Source: Aliivibrio fischeri ATCC 7744 = JCM 18803 = DSM 507 (GTDB lineage: Bacteria; Pseudomonadota; Gammaproteobacteria; Enterobacterales; Vibrionaceae). From it: 64,000 nucleotides of DNA. The position numbers and the translations under genes were made by a program. The first letter of the stretch is position 1; each line of letters starts with the position of its first letter. Location: positions 992,001 to 1,056,000 of the forward strand of contig NZ_CP092713.1 of assembly GCF_023983475.1 (NCBI RefSeq), written 5' to 3'. The notes under the pieces were generated by a model. The model saw only the letters and a program-made list of their open reading frames with translations. It had not been told where the DNA came from and did no database searches. This document shows positions 16,861 to 25,663 of the stretch, in pieces.

Positions 16861-18192
16861 TTGACAAAGAAAAAATACAATTGTTTTGAGTCTTATGAGT
16901 TTTTTGGGGAGTTTTTTCCGAGCTATGATTCTAATGATGGACGGTTTGCCGGTAAAATAAAATATTCTCCTGAAAATGGATTACAGTTAGAATATTGTTT
17001 ATCAAATAGTGCTGCGCCGACAAAATGTGACAAGTTATTTGGATTTTTAAATAATGGTAAAAAATGTACTTTGGTTGGTCAATTTGACTTTGATCGTGGA
17101 ACTCATTATTTAGGTGATGTAACTGTTAAATCAGGATTACATGGTTTTTACTATCTACTAATTGGAGCTTTTGTTAACGATATTTCAAATGTTAAATTTG
17201 CCAACTTTACATTTAATGGTATGCAAGAATTTATTCATCCCCAAGGATTTATTAGCCAACTTAAATATCAAGACGAACCAATCCTAACTACAAAAGGAAA
17301 TGATTGGCTGATTGAAGTTAGAAATAACGCTACATATTCGGTCGTTGGTGATGACATTATTAATCTGATACATACTAGAGATGATGAAGCTCAAGAAAAG
17401 CTGAAGCTTTCGTTAGAGAAAATAAAAGGAGAGCATCCAAAGTTATATTTTACGCTAAGAAAAACTTTTCAGTATACTTTTAAATATAAATCTGTTCTAG
17501 CCCTGAATACGGATGAAACACTTCAAAATATTATAAAAATAGCTGCGCTATTTTCTATATTAATGGCTCGACCTAAATTCCCAGATGAAATTGAGTTTTA
17601 TTTTGATAATGAAGATTCGGTACAAGTATTGAATAGCATGTGCTTGGAAAGGAGAACTATAAAACTTGCTCAACAAGATATAAGTCATATGTTGATGCCT
17701 CTAAATTGGAAGCAAATTGATATGGAGTCTGCTTTGAGTCGTTGGTTTGACTTATATGATGATTTTCAAGTGCTTTCCGTATCGCATCAATATGAGACGG
17801 GATTTAAGACTCTTCATTATGCACATAGTGATATTATTCTATACTCAACTCAGCTAGAGGCCATTAATGCAGACCTTGGCGGAAAGACAGGTGAAAAATA
17901 CACTCGACCAATAGAGACATATGCTTCGCCAGAATTAATATTAAGTTTGAAAAAGGTATTTAGTAAAATTAATGAAGAAGAGTTAGGAAAGAATATATCG
18001 AATCTAAGGAATGAATTAGCACATGTTGGTCGACCTAAAGTAATGATGAAAAAATTATCAATTGATGATTATGTTGATGTAGGCAGAATTTTTCAATTAG
18101 TTGTAGTTTCCCATTTACTAGCTAAATTGGGTGTCTCTACAAAGTATATTTATCATTATCAAAATCGTCTCATCCCTTTAGATGACAGTTAA
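16861..18192 (+). CDS. apeA-like: ApeA-like HEPN antiphage protein
   Basis: 443 residues from the TTG at 16861, 6 nt after GGAGG (16850-16854). The N-terminal half is beta-rich (GEFFPSYDSNDGRFAGKIKYSPENGLQLEY, then LFGFLNNGKKCTLVGQFDF), like the N-terminal domain of ApeA. The C-terminal half is helical and ends with ISNLRNELAHVGRPK, a clear HEPN R-x4-H RNase motif. ApeA proteins of similar size protect against phages, probably by RNA cleavage. The match is by layout and motif. The stop TAA is provided by the attC R''. Confidence 0.7.
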   Translation: MTKKKYNCFESYEFFGEFFPSYDSNDGRFAGKIKYSPENGLQLEYCLSNSAAPTKCDKLFGFLNNGKKCTLVGQFDFDRGTHYLGDVTVKSGLHGFYYLLIGAFVNDISNVKFANFTFNGMQEFIHPQGFISQLKYQDEPILTTKGNDWLIEVRNNATYSVVGDDIINLIHTRDDEAQEKLKLSLEKIKGEHPKLYFTLRKTFQYTFKYKSVLALNTDETLQNIIKIAALFSILMARPKFPDEIEFYFDNEDSVQVLNSMCLERRTIKLAQQDISHMLMPLNWKQIDMESALSRWFDLYDDFQVLSVSHQYETGFKTLHYAHSDIILYSTQLEAINADLGGKTGEKYTRPIETYASPELILSLKKVFSKINEEELGKNISNLRNELAHVGRPKVMMKKLSIDDYVDVGRIFQLVVVSHLLAKLGVSTKYIYHYQNRLIPLDDS

Positions 18193-18313
18193 CAAAGCAA
18201 TCAACACGATTTACTACATTCGGCATTCTAGGTTTGTCTTTAGTTTCAGTGATTAAGGCGGTAAAATTTAGCTTAGTTTATGTTGTAGTAAACGTGTTAT
18301 TGCGGCGTTATAA
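18187..18313 (+). repeat. attC 20 (class 6)
   Basis: R'' AGTTAAC at 18187-18193, core GTTATAA at 18307-18313. Outer arm GCAATC/ATTGCGG with ACTAC/GTAGT. Cassette termini match over 12 nt. Confidence 0.93.
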
Positions 18314-18333
18314 GTACAAATTTGCATCAATAC

Positions 18334-18360
18334 TTGATCATCGGTTTGATCCTATATAAT
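18334..18360 (+). promoter_or_regulatory. candidate toxin-antitoxin promoter
   Basis: TTGATC (18334-18339) and TATAAT (18355-18360) with a 15-nt spacer. A repeated TTGATC within the spacer may be part of an operator for the XRE antitoxin. Confidence 0.45.
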
Positions 18361-18393
18361 ATGTGGCCTATATTAAGGTTGTAGGGAATTATT

Positions 18394-18738
18394 ATGTGGG
18401 AAGTTATTACTACGGATACATTTGATGAATGGTTTGATTCACTAAACGATTCAGAACGTGCAAATGTGATCGCAGGTATGTTGTTACTTCAAAATAAAGG
18501 TCCGCACCTTTCTAGGCCTTACGCTGATACTGTTTATGGCTCGAAGTTTACAAATATGAAAGAGCTTCGTGTTCAAAGTAACGGTGACCCATTGAGAGCA
18601 TTTTTTGCTTTCGATCCTGAGCGTAAAGGTATTTTATTATGTGCTGGTAACAAAGGCGGTAATGAAAAACGTTTTTACAAACAGATGATCCCAATAGCAG
18701 ATCAAGAATTTCAAGCTCATTTGAATAATAGAGGGTAA
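18394..18738 (+). CDS. RelE/HigB-superfamily toxin
   Basis: 114 residues. It has the HigB-2/Gp49-like layout: WEVITTDTFDEWFDSLNDSERANVIAGMLLLQ, then RPYADTVYGSKFTNMKELRVQSNGDPLRAFFAFDPERKGILLCAGNKGG and a basic end (NEKRFYKQMIPIADQEFQAHL). Members cleave ribosome-bound mRNA. The ATG lies after GTAGGGAATT. The XRE antitoxin follows after 4 nt, giving the reversed toxin-first order usual for this class. Confidence 0.88.
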   Translation: MWEVITTDTFDEWFDSLNDSERANVIAGMLLLQNKGPHLSRPYADTVYGSKFTNMKELRVQSNGDPLRAFFAFDPERKGILLCAGNKGGNEKRFYKQMIPIADQEFQAHLNNRG

Positions 18739-18742
18739 TAAT

Positions 18743-19045
18743 ATGGCTCGTACACTTCAAGAAATAATGGCGAATGAAAAGCCAGAAGTTGTTGCTCAAG
18801 CTCAAGAGTTGGCAACAGAAATGTTATTAAACATTCATTTAGCAGAATTACGTGAAAGAGCTGCTTTAACTCAGAATGAATTAGCTCTAGCTATGGGTGT
18901 AAAACAACCGACTATTTCTGGTATGGAAAAAATAGGGCAAGATATTAAATTGTCATCACTAAAAAAATATATTGAAGCTACGGGTGGCAAGTTACGTCTT
19001 GATGTTGAAATGTCAGATGGTAGTCACTTTGGTTTTGCGGTGTGA
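18743..19045 (+). CDS. XRE-family antitoxin
   Basis: 100 residues. An N-terminal acidic region precedes a Cro/CI-type helix-turn-helix (LRERAALTQNELALAMGVKQPTISGMEK) and a short beta end (GGKLRLDVEMSDG). It should neutralise the upstream toxin and repress the operon through the 18334-18360 region. Confidence 0.9.
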   Translation: MARTLQEIMANEKPEVVAQAQELATEMLLNIHLAELRERAALTQNELALAMGVKQPTISGMEKIGQDIKLSSLKKYIEATGGKLRLDVEMSDGSHFGFAV

Positions 19046-19050
19046 TGTAC

Positions 19051-19175
19051 TTATAACAAATGCATCAACACGATTTACTACACTCGGCATCTCAGGTTGC
19101 CGGGTGTTTCTCGTTTTAAGGCGTCAATTTTAAGTATAATTGCATAGTAGTAAACGTGTTATGCAGGCGTTATAT
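19051..19175 (+). repeat. attC 21 (class 3)
   Basis: R'' TTATAAC at 19051-19057, core GTTATAT at 19169-19175. Confidence 0.95.
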
Positions 19176-19212
19176 TTTTAATCTAGCTTTTGGCTAAAAA
19201 TGAGGTAAATAG

Positions 19213-19968
19213 GTGAGAAGGACAATTCTCCGAGCATTCTTTGATTCAAGTAGAGCGATGCAAAATGTATATATTGGTTTAATTTTACTCTTTTTGAGTT
19301 TATTACGGATAACCCTTGAGATTTACCCTACGACTGAACAAAATGAAAATGGTATAACTTACCCATTGTGGGACTATTTTTCAGGTAATTTGTTACCGGA
19401 AATATCGGGAATGGTTATTGAGGTTTTACTATTTCTATTTGTTATTGATGTTATACGAGAATTTGAACGCGTCAAATTAGAGAAAAAAGCAGAATTAGAA
19501 CTAAAGCGGTTAGAAGAAAATCAAAAACTGTCTGAGTTACGTAGAAAAATAGAAATTGAACGGCGATTAAGGCATCAATTGAGAGTTTTAATCAGAAGAA
19601 TATTTGAAGATGTTGAAATCATACATGAAGAAACCTGTGCTGATTTTAAATTCCACGCAAATAAATACCTAGAAAATCAGACTCTTTTTGTTGAGCTTAT
19701 GTCTAAAGTTTCTGAAGAAACTGTTGATAGTGCTTTTTATGAAGAAGCTGCAAATCTGGCTAAATTCGAGCTTGAATTACTAATGTCAATAACACAATCA
19801 TGCACTGAATTGAGTAGTCAGCATATGAAATCATGGATGAACATTTTGTTTTTTCTTAAACAGTTATCAATTGGAAAGGAAGTTAACGAGAGTGCAATAA
19901 AATTAATATCAAATATAGCAAATTTTGAAAAATGTAGTCGAGCATTAGGCTATGACGCTCAAATATAA
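19213..19968 (+). CDS. two-TM protein with coiled coil, 251 aa
   Basis: GTG start at 19213 after GAGGTAAATAGG. Two membrane segments (VYIGLILLFLSLLRITL and ISGMVIEVLLFLFVIDVI) precede a strong charged coiled coil (FERVKLEKKAELELKRLEENQKLSELRRKIEIERRLR) and a helical C-terminus. No family is recognised. The TAA stop overlaps the attC R''. Confidence 0.72.
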   Translation: MRRTILRAFFDSSRAMQNVYIGLILLFLSLLRITLEIYPTTEQNENGITYPLWDYFSGNLLPEISGMVIEVLLFLFVIDVIREFERVKLEKKAELELKRLEENQKLSELRRKIEIERRLRHQLRVLIRRIFEDVEIIHEETCADFKFHANKYLENQTLFVELMSKVSEETVDSAFYEEAANLAKFELELLMSITQSCTELSSQHMKSWMNILFFLKQLSIGKEVNESAIKLISNIANFEKCSRALGYDAQI

Positions 19969-20087
19969 CAAATGCATCAACACGATTTGCTACATTCGGC
20001 ATTCTAGGTTTCTTTGAGTTTACCGTATTAAGTGGTAAATTTGGGCTTAATCTACATGGCAGCAAACGTGTTATGCAGGCGTTATGT
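19963..20087 (+). repeat. attC 22 (class 1)
   Basis: R'' ATATAAC at 19963-19969, core GTTATGT at 20081-20087. The arm reads GCTAC/GCAGC, a partly broken pair. Confidence 0.93.
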
Positions 20088-20105
20088 GTTTAAAAGGTTG
20101 AGTTA

Positions 20106-20684
20106 ATGACTACAAAAGAAATAAAGAAAAAAATTATAGATTTAACACTGTTACCTGTATTAGCTTCTGCATTTTTGTATATATTGGGCTTGAGTTATTT
20201 TGCAGGAGGTTACAACCAATTAAATATTTCAGCAGTGGTAAACACTCCTAATGTTTATTCTATTTTAGTTAATGGTTTTTATGCGTTATTTGGGAGTTTA
20301 ATGTTCTACCCTAAAGTCTCTGGGGTAATGCTAGTGATCTATGTTATTGTAATATATCGTTTTACAAAGGGGCGTGATTCTGGTTTCAAATTATCTATAG
20401 CTTCAATATTATTTATTTTACCTTTTTCTTTAATTACATACCTATCTGGTGGTGAGTTATCAAAGAAAATTGAAAGTGAAGCTCGACAATTTCTGTCTAA
20501 CCAAATAGAAACTACAAATTATTCAACTAAAGTGGCTGTTAAATATTCAGTTAATAAAGCTGATATTAGTTCTATTGAGGGAATGCTTCTTACTACTTCT
20601 GGTGATTTCTTAATAGTAATCCAGCAAAATGTTATCCAAGTGATTCCTCGCAAAAATATAATGGAAATAATTATTTATAAGTAA
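20106..20684 (+). CDS. membrane protein, 192 aa
   Basis: ATG at 20106. Three or four hydrophobic segments (LLPVLASAFLYILGLSYFAG, YALFGSLMFY, GVMLVIYVIVIYRF, SIASILFILPFSLITYL) are followed by an extracytoplasmic or cytoplasmic domain of about 75 residues ending IPRKNIMEIIIYK. No recognised family. Confidence 0.7.
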   Translation: MTTKEIKKKIIDLTLLPVLASAFLYILGLSYFAGGYNQLNISAVVNTPNVYSILVNGFYALFGSLMFYPKVSGVMLVIYVIVIYRFTKGRDSGFKLSIASILFILPFSLITYLSGGELSKKIESEARQFLSNQIETTNYSTKVAVKYSVNKADISSIEGMLLTTSGDFLIVIQQNVIQVIPRKNIMEIIIYK

Positions 20685-20692
20685 CTTAAAAC

Positions 20693-20818
20693 ACATAACA
20701 AATGCATCAACACGATTTACTACACTCGGCAATCTCAGTTTGCCGGGTGTTTCTCGTTTTAAGGCGTCAATTTTAAGTATAATTGCATAGTAGTAAACGT
20801 GTTATGCAGGCGTTGTGC
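20693..20818 (+). repeat. attC 23 (class 3)
   Basis: R'' ACATAAC at 20693-20699, core GTTGTGC at 20812-20818. Confidence 0.95.
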
Positions 20819-21270
20819 GTACTGAGTCCGAAATTTTTTGTACGGTTCATCAATAGAATCGCGGCTTTCGTAGTTTCGGCTTAGTAAGCGTAAATTTCTT
20901 CTTTGTTGCCTTTTGGTTTTCGTATCATCAAGTTCGGCAAATTAGCCATTATTTCCATAAGTTCAGGCGTTTCAGAGGCTATTTTACGCTTCAATTGTTC
21001 TTTGGTTATGCCTCATTTTAGTTTGCATCAGTGTTTTGCTCGCAGTATTTCCAATCCCAATTGTGGTTAGGATATTTGGTTTATTCGTTCCAAACTTGCT
21101 GAAACCAAGTCGTTCAAATGGCGTAAAAAATGTATCTGTTTTCCATTCACTTTATCTCGCAGTTTAAGAACATTTTGTTCGCTTAATTGGCATCGGTAAA
21201 TTAGAATCTAGGCTTAGAAAATCTTGGCAGGGCAGTTCTTTACCAAGCTGGCCAAGCCGAAAGTAAGCAC
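20813..21270 (+). repeat. type-A ORF-less cassette body, copy A3
   Basis: 458 bp, identical by eye to A7 (38564-39021), and their attC sites are identical too. The two lie 17.8 kb apart in different surroundings. Confidence 0.87.
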
Positions 21271-21396
21271 GCACAACAATCGCATCAACACGATTTATTA
21301 CATTCGGCGTTCTGGGTTTGCCTTTAGTTTTGTGATTAAGGCAATAAAATTCAGGTTGGTCTGCATGTTAATAAACGTGTTATGCCAGCGTTATAA
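21271..21396 (+). repeat. attC 24 (class 4)
   Basis: R'' GCACAAC at 21271-21277, core GTTATAA at 21390-21396. The right arm GCATGTTAATAAACG is a variant shared only with attC 47. Confidence 0.94.
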
Positions 21397-21436
21397 GCAC
21401 CGATTTTTTAAAGTTGTTTGAGTCAGAGGTAAAGGT

Positions 21437-21880
21437 TTGAAATTTTCAACGCGTTCAGCGAAAGATAGTGATTTTGAGTTTTTATTTGAACTTAAAAAGG
21501 CCGCTGAATTTGAGCCAATTAAGGCTGTATTTGGTTGGGACGATAAAATCCAACGTGAAATGCATCAAGATGAATGGGATGAAGAAAAACCAACCATCAT
21601 TGAAATGTCAGGTGAAGCTGTAGGTAGCTATTTGCTTCAAAACAAAGGCGACCATTTATATTTTTGCCGCTTCTTTTTATTACCAAAATTTCACGGGAAA
21701 GGAATAGGAAGTCAGATTTTAAGCCAATGTTTAGAGTTTGCTGATAGTGAAAATAAACCAGTGAAATTGTGTTATTTACAAGGCAATCGGGTAGGTGGTT
21801 TATATCGTAAATTTGGTTTCCAAGTAACATCAGAAGATGCTCAATTTATTCATATGAGCCGTGTGAGAATGTGCTTATAA
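21437..21880 (+). CDS. GNAT-family N-acetyltransferase (copy 2 of 3)
   Basis: 147 residues, TTG start after GAGGTAAAGG. It is the diverged member of the trio: MSGEAVG for ISGDAVG, LYFCRFFLLPKFHGKGIG for FYFCRFFLLPSFHGKGIG, and FIHMSRV for FVHMNRV. It lies next to copy 3, separated by attC 25, so the neighbouring cassettes carry paralogues. The CoA-binding loop is intact. Confidence 0.9.
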   Translation: MKFSTRSAKDSDFEFLFELKKAAEFEPIKAVFGWDDKIQREMHQDEWDEEKPTIIEMSGEAVGSYLLQNKGDHLYFCRFFLLPKFHGKGIGSQILSQCLEFADSENKPVKLCYLQGNRVGGLYRKFGFQVTSEDAQFIHMSRVRMCL

Positions 21881-22000
21881 CAAATGCATCAACACGATTT
21901 ACTACACTCGGCAATCTCAGTTTGCCGAGTGTTTCTCGTTTTAAGGTGTTAATTTTAAGTATAATTGCTTGGTAGTAAACGTGTTATGCAGGCGTTATAA
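21875..22000 (+). repeat. attC 25 (class 3)
   Basis: R'' TTATAAC at 21875-21881, core GTTATAA at 21994-22000. Confidence 0.95.
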
Positions 22001-22040
22001 GCACCGATTTATTAAGGTTATTTGAGCCAGAGGTAAAGGT

Positions 22041-22484
22041 TTGAAATTTTCTACGCGTTCAGCGAAAGATAGTGATTTTGAGTTCTTATTTGAACTTAAA
22101 AAGGCAGCTGAATTTGAGCCAATTAAGGCTGTATTTGGTTGGGACGATAAAATCCAACGTGAAATGCATCAAGATGAATGGGATGAAGAAAAGCCAACCA
22201 TTATTGAAATATCAGGTGACGCAGTAGGTAGCTATTTGCTTCAAAACAAAGGTGATCATTTCTATTTTTGCCGTTTCTTTTTATTACCAAGTTTTCACGG
22301 AAAAGGCATAGGAAGTCAGATTTTAAGTCAATGTTTAGAGTTTGCTGATAGTGAAAATAAACCAGTGAAATTGTGTTATTTGCAAGGTAATCGGGTAGGC
22401 GGTTTATATCGTAAATTTGGTTTCCAAGTAACATCCGAAGATGCTCAATTTGTTCATATGAACCGTGTGAGAATGTGCTTATAA
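22041..22484 (+). CDS. GNAT-family N-acetyltransferase (copy 3 of 3)
   Basis: 147 residues, one residue different from the 5576 copy (Arg for His in IQREMHQ). Leader, TTG start, coding sequence and attC centre are nearly the same as copy 1, 16.5 kb away. This points to recent copying of a whole cassette. Confidence 0.9.
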   Translation: MKFSTRSAKDSDFEFLFELKKAAEFEPIKAVFGWDDKIQREMHQDEWDEEKPTIIEISGDAVGSYLLQNKGDHFYFCRFFLLPSFHGKGIGSQILSQCLEFADSENKPVKLCYLQGNRVGGLYRKFGFQVTSEDAQFVHMNRVRMCL

Positions 22485-22603
22485 CAAATGCATCAACACG
22501 ATTTGCTACATTCGGCATTCTAGGTTTCTTTGAGTTTGCCGTATTAAGTGGTAAATTTGAGCTTAATCTGCATAGTAGCAAACGTGTTATGCAGGCGTTA
22601 CAC
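22479..22603 (+). repeat. attC 26 (class 1)
   Basis: R'' TTATAAC at 22479-22485, core GTTACAC at 22597-22603. The 3' edge is 2 bp from an IS insertion. Confidence 0.94.
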
Positions 22604-22666
22604 GATGGTGTGCCCACAGAATTAGAACACATTCTATACTTAGGTTATACCTATCTGGAGGCTACC

Positions 22667-22975
22667 ATGAGCAAGCATTATACTAAATCTTACCCTGAAG
22701 AGTATCGTAAAGAAGCTGTCCGACTCGCAGATCAAAAAGATAGAACGACGGCTTCCGTCGCGAAGGAATTAGGGTTACACCCTAATCAAATTTATAACTG
22801 GCGAAGACAGTTTAACCTTCTGACAAATAAACAGTTTACGGTTCATGATGGTATCGATTATTCAATAAAAGAAAACTCAGAAATGCGTAAGATGAGAAAA
22901 GAGCTAAATGACCTAAAAAAAGAGAATGAGTTCTTAAAAAAGGCAGCGGCGTACTTTGCCAAAAACCAAGAGTAA
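22667..22975 (+). CDS. IS3-family transposase OrfA
   Basis: 102 residues, ATG 22667. The helix-turn-helix is YRKEAVRLADQKDRTTASVAKELGLHPNQIYNWRRQF, followed by a leucine-zipper coiled coil (MRKMRKELNDLKKENEFLKKAAAYF). The slippery heptamer A-AAA-AAG at 22936-22942 sits within its end. Confidence 0.93.
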   Translation: MSKHYTKSYPEEYRKEAVRLADQKDRTTASVAKELGLHPNQIYNWRRQFNLLTNKQFTVHDGIDYSIKENSEMRKMRKELNDLKKENEFLKKAAAYFAKNQE

Positions 22976-23832
22976 AGTACGCACTTATTCGTGATTTTAG
23001 AAGTAACTATAGTGTTCGTTTTCTTTGCCGAGTTTTAAAAGCATCTTCAACTGGTTTTTATGCATGGCATAATAAATCATTAAGCAAAGCCTCCAAAAGG
23101 AGGCTAGACTTTGAAAAGAAGATATTATCAACCTTTGCTGAGTTTGAGGCTAAATACGGCTCTAGAAGAGTTAGGAATGAGCTTGTAAAGCTAGGATATC
23201 CTTGTTCAACTAATTATGTAGCAAAGATCATGAAGGATCGAGGTATTAGAGCCCATAACGGAAAAGGCTTCCGTTATGGACGACGAGTTGAATCAACTCG
23301 TAATGTGGTAGGCAACATTTTAGACCGGCGCTTTACCGCTGAAAGCCCCAATGAACGTTGGACAACAGATATTACGTACATTTGGGTTAACGATAAATTT
23401 ATGTACCTGGCCGTTGTTATGGACTTATTTTCAAGGAAAATAATTGGGTGGTCATTAGACGACTCAATGACTGAGGTTCTTATTTCAGATGCATTAAAAA
23501 TGGCCTTCCGTCGAAGAAAGATTAAACAAGGTTTAATCATTCATTCAGATCGAGGAGTTCAATACCGTTCTAACAATTATCAAGAACTTATAAATGATAA
23601 TGGTTGCGTCCAAAGTATGAGTCGAACAGGAAACTGCTGGGATAATGCAGCAATGGAATCCTTTTTCAGTCGACTAAAAGTCGAACTGATTTACCCAAAG
23701 AATTATCAAACAGTTACCGATGTTCAAACTGGCATATTTGAATATATTGAGATCTTCTATAATCGTAAGCGCAGTCACTCAACATTAAACAACTTGAGTC
23801 CATTTGAATTTGAAAGTAAATTTGTAAAATAA
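22936..23832 (+). CDS. IS3-family transposase OrfB, made by -1 frameshift
   Basis: The -1 frame is open from the slippery heptamer to the TAA at 23830-23832, 298 codons. It encodes the HTH_21 region (YALIRDFRSNYSVRFLCRVLKASSTGFYAW) and the rve core: WTTDITYIWV (Asp), IHSDRGVQYRS (Asp), MESFFSRLKVELIY (Glu). There is no ATG before 23230, so expression as an OrfAB fusion by programmed frameshifting is the natural reading. Confidence 0.88.
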   Translation, partial: KKGSGVLCQKPRVKYALIRDFRSNYSVRFLCRVLKASSTGFYAWHNKSLSKASKRRLDFEKKILSTFAEFEAKYGSRRVRNELVKLGYPCSTNYVAKIMKDRGIRAHNGKGFRYGRRVESTRNVVGNILDRRFTAESPNERWTTDITYIWVNDKFMYLAVVMDLFSRKIIGWSLDDSMTEVLISDALKMAFRRRKIKQGLIIHSDRGVQYRSNNYQELINDNGCVQSMSRTGNCWDNAAMESFFSRLKVELIYPKNYQTVTDVQTGIFEYIEIFYNRKRSHSTLNNLSPFEFESKFVK

Positions 23833-23859
23833 AGTGTTCGCTTTTCGAGGGGCACACCA

Positions 23860-24316
23860 ACGAACTCTAAGAATGCATTTTTTTGGCTCAGTTCAGCGAT
23901 TGAGCCGTTAGTTTTTTAGGCGAGAAAGTAAGGTGGATTTCCTTTTTCTTTGTTGCCTTTTAGTTTTCATTTCATCAGGTTCGGCAATTAAACATTATTG
24001 TCAAAAGTTCATGGGTTTCAGAAACCAATTCACGCTTCAATTGTTCATGGTTTTGCCTCATTTTAGTCTGCATCAGTGTTTTGCTCGCAGCATTTTTAAT
24101 CCCAATTGTGGCGAGTATATTTGGTTTATCAGCTCAAAACAGGCTGAAACCAAATCGTACAAATGGTGTAAGAAAAAGGGATTGTTTCGTTTCACAGTTA
24201 TTGTCGTTGGTTGGATATTTTGCTCGCTTAATTGAGTCAGTCTAATTAAACTCAGTTTACAGTAAATCTTGGTAAATCAATTCTTTACCAAGTTAATAGA
24301 AGCGTTGACAAAGATC
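23860..24316 (+). repeat. type-B ORF-less cassette body, copy B3 (IS-interrupted)
   Basis: The first 8 bases of this copy are at 22598-22605, left of the IS. The body runs from ACGAACTCTAAG to GATCGTGTAAC. The GGCTCA/TGAGCC hairpin is kept. Confidence 0.85.
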
Positions 24317-24423
24317 GTGTAACAAAGCAATCAACACGATGCTAATTACACTCGGCGTTTGTGGTTTGAAGTATAATTGGTTTGGAAAGTAAGGTGTTCG
24401 CACGTGTTATTGCGGCGTTATAT
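24317..24423 (+). repeat. attC 27 (class 5)
   Basis: R'' GTGTAAC at 24317-24323, core GTTATAT at 24417-24423. Confidence 0.93.
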
Positions 24424-24526
24424 GCTTATCAAAAACGTGAAGAAAGCCGAAGTTATCTCTTATTTATTAGCTCGTGCAGACAATAGTCATATACTAGCAT
24501 CAGTATAATAAATAAAGGATTATGTT

Positions 24527-25663
24527 ATGTCTAAAGGCGTTAAAGTTGGTGATATAGGTACGGCTCATGATGGTTTCCCTGAAACCCCAATTTTATCTGG
24601 TTCACCAGATGTAAAATTTGATGGCCAACCAGCAGCAAGGGTCGGTGACCCTTTACTTCCACATAGTAAGCCCAAACATCCTCCGCATCCTAGGACAATA
24701 TCATCAGGCTCTTCAACTGTCTTTATTAATGGTAAACCTGCTGCTATTACGGGTGGTGAAATTAGTTGTGGAGGGGTAACTATTGGAAGTGGGACAGTTA
24801 ATATCGGAGACAAATATCAACCACCTACAAGTAGTCCACTTTCGGAATTAGAATCAGGTGAAAGCAAGAGAATAACCACAGCACGCACTAATAGCGCTAA
24901 TTCGCAAACATCACAACCAATCAGAATACCAAGTGGTTCGGGATATTGGCCACCTTATAACCCTTTAGCCAAAGATGGGGAAAAGGAGCTAAATGTAGAA
25001 TATACACAAGATATTGTTAAGTTTGCTGTTCTTGAACCTGATGAGTGGGCTGTTTTTTTTGATTCTTTCGATAAATTGAAAACATTAAAGAATACGGTTA
25101 CTGGACTTTATGATGCCAAAGAAACGGCAAAAGCTCTAGGAGGGTTAGGGGTTACGGCATTAGTTAAGAATATTGATGGTGTAGATTATGTTATTCTTAA
25201 AAATTATGACAAATGGAGCCAAACGTTACTTCATGGTGGTGTATTTAAAGCTAATAATGCTCAAGTTATAAAACTAGGTTTAGGCGCTCTAGATTCCGTT
25301 AAAGGGATGGCTAGATTTGTTAAAGTTAGTGCTCCAATGGAGATTTTGGTTGGCTCAGGAATAAACGTACTGCAATTTATAGTTAATGATGAATATACGT
25401 TAACTAAGTTAGGGGTAGAACAGGCAAAGTTATTTGTTAATGTCCTTATAGTTTCAGGTATTTCGTTAGGTGTTGGAATGGCTGCATCAGTTTTAGTTCC
25501 TGTAACATTTGTGGGCGGTAGTGTTATTTTTGCTGCAACTAGTGTCGTAGTTTGGTGGACAGATAAGCAAACGGATTTTCAAGAAAAGTTAGTTGTTAAT
25601 AGTACTAATTTTCTTGAGTCTGTAGTGAATGAAGTTATTGAGGTTTTTGATGGAACACAGTAG
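24527..25663 (+). CDS. PAAR-domain T6SS effector
   Basis: 378 residues, ATG after AAAGGA. Residues 1-95 are a PAAR domain: VGDIGTAHDGFPETPILSGSPDVKFDGQPAARVGD, then HPRTISSGSSTVFINGKPAAITGGEISCGG. PAAR caps the VgrG spike of the type VI secretion system. A Ser/Pro-rich linker follows, then a C-terminal domain with long hydrophobic stretches (LFVNVLIVSGISLGVGMAASVLVPVTFVGGSVIFAATSVVVWW), which suggests a membrane-disrupting toxin. A short 28-codon frame at 24422-24508 lies upstream and TATAAT is at 24504-24509. The next gene overlaps and is probably the immunity gene. Confidence 0.85.
   Translation: MSKGVKVGDIGTAHDGFPETPILSGSPDVKFDGQPAARVGDPLLPHSKPKHPPHPRTISSGSSTVFINGKPAAITGGEISCGGVTIGSGTVNIGDKYQPPTSSPLSELESGESKRITTARTNSANSQTSQPIRIPSGSGYWPPYNPLAKDGEKELNVEYTQDIVKFAVLEPDEWAVFFDSFDKLKTLKNTVTGLYDAKETAKALGGLGVTALVKNIDGVDYVILKNYDKWSQTLLHGGVFKANNAQVIKLGLGALDSVKGMARFVKVSAPMEILVGSGINVLQFIVNDEYTLTKLGVEQAKLFVNVLIVSGISLGVGMAASVLVPVTFVGGSVIFAATSVVVWWTDKQTDFQEKLVVNSTNFLESVVNEVIEVFDGTQ

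Larger units (their letters stand above)
22606..23859 (+). mobile_element. IS3-family insertion sequence in a type-B cassette
   Basis: 1254 bp. Ends are TGGTGTGCCC and GGGCACACCA. A 4-bp target duplication ACGA is at 22602-22605 and 23860-23863. The insertion split the first bases of type-B cassette B3: TTACACGA lies left of the IS and ACGAACTCTAAG right of it. Confidence 0.92.
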
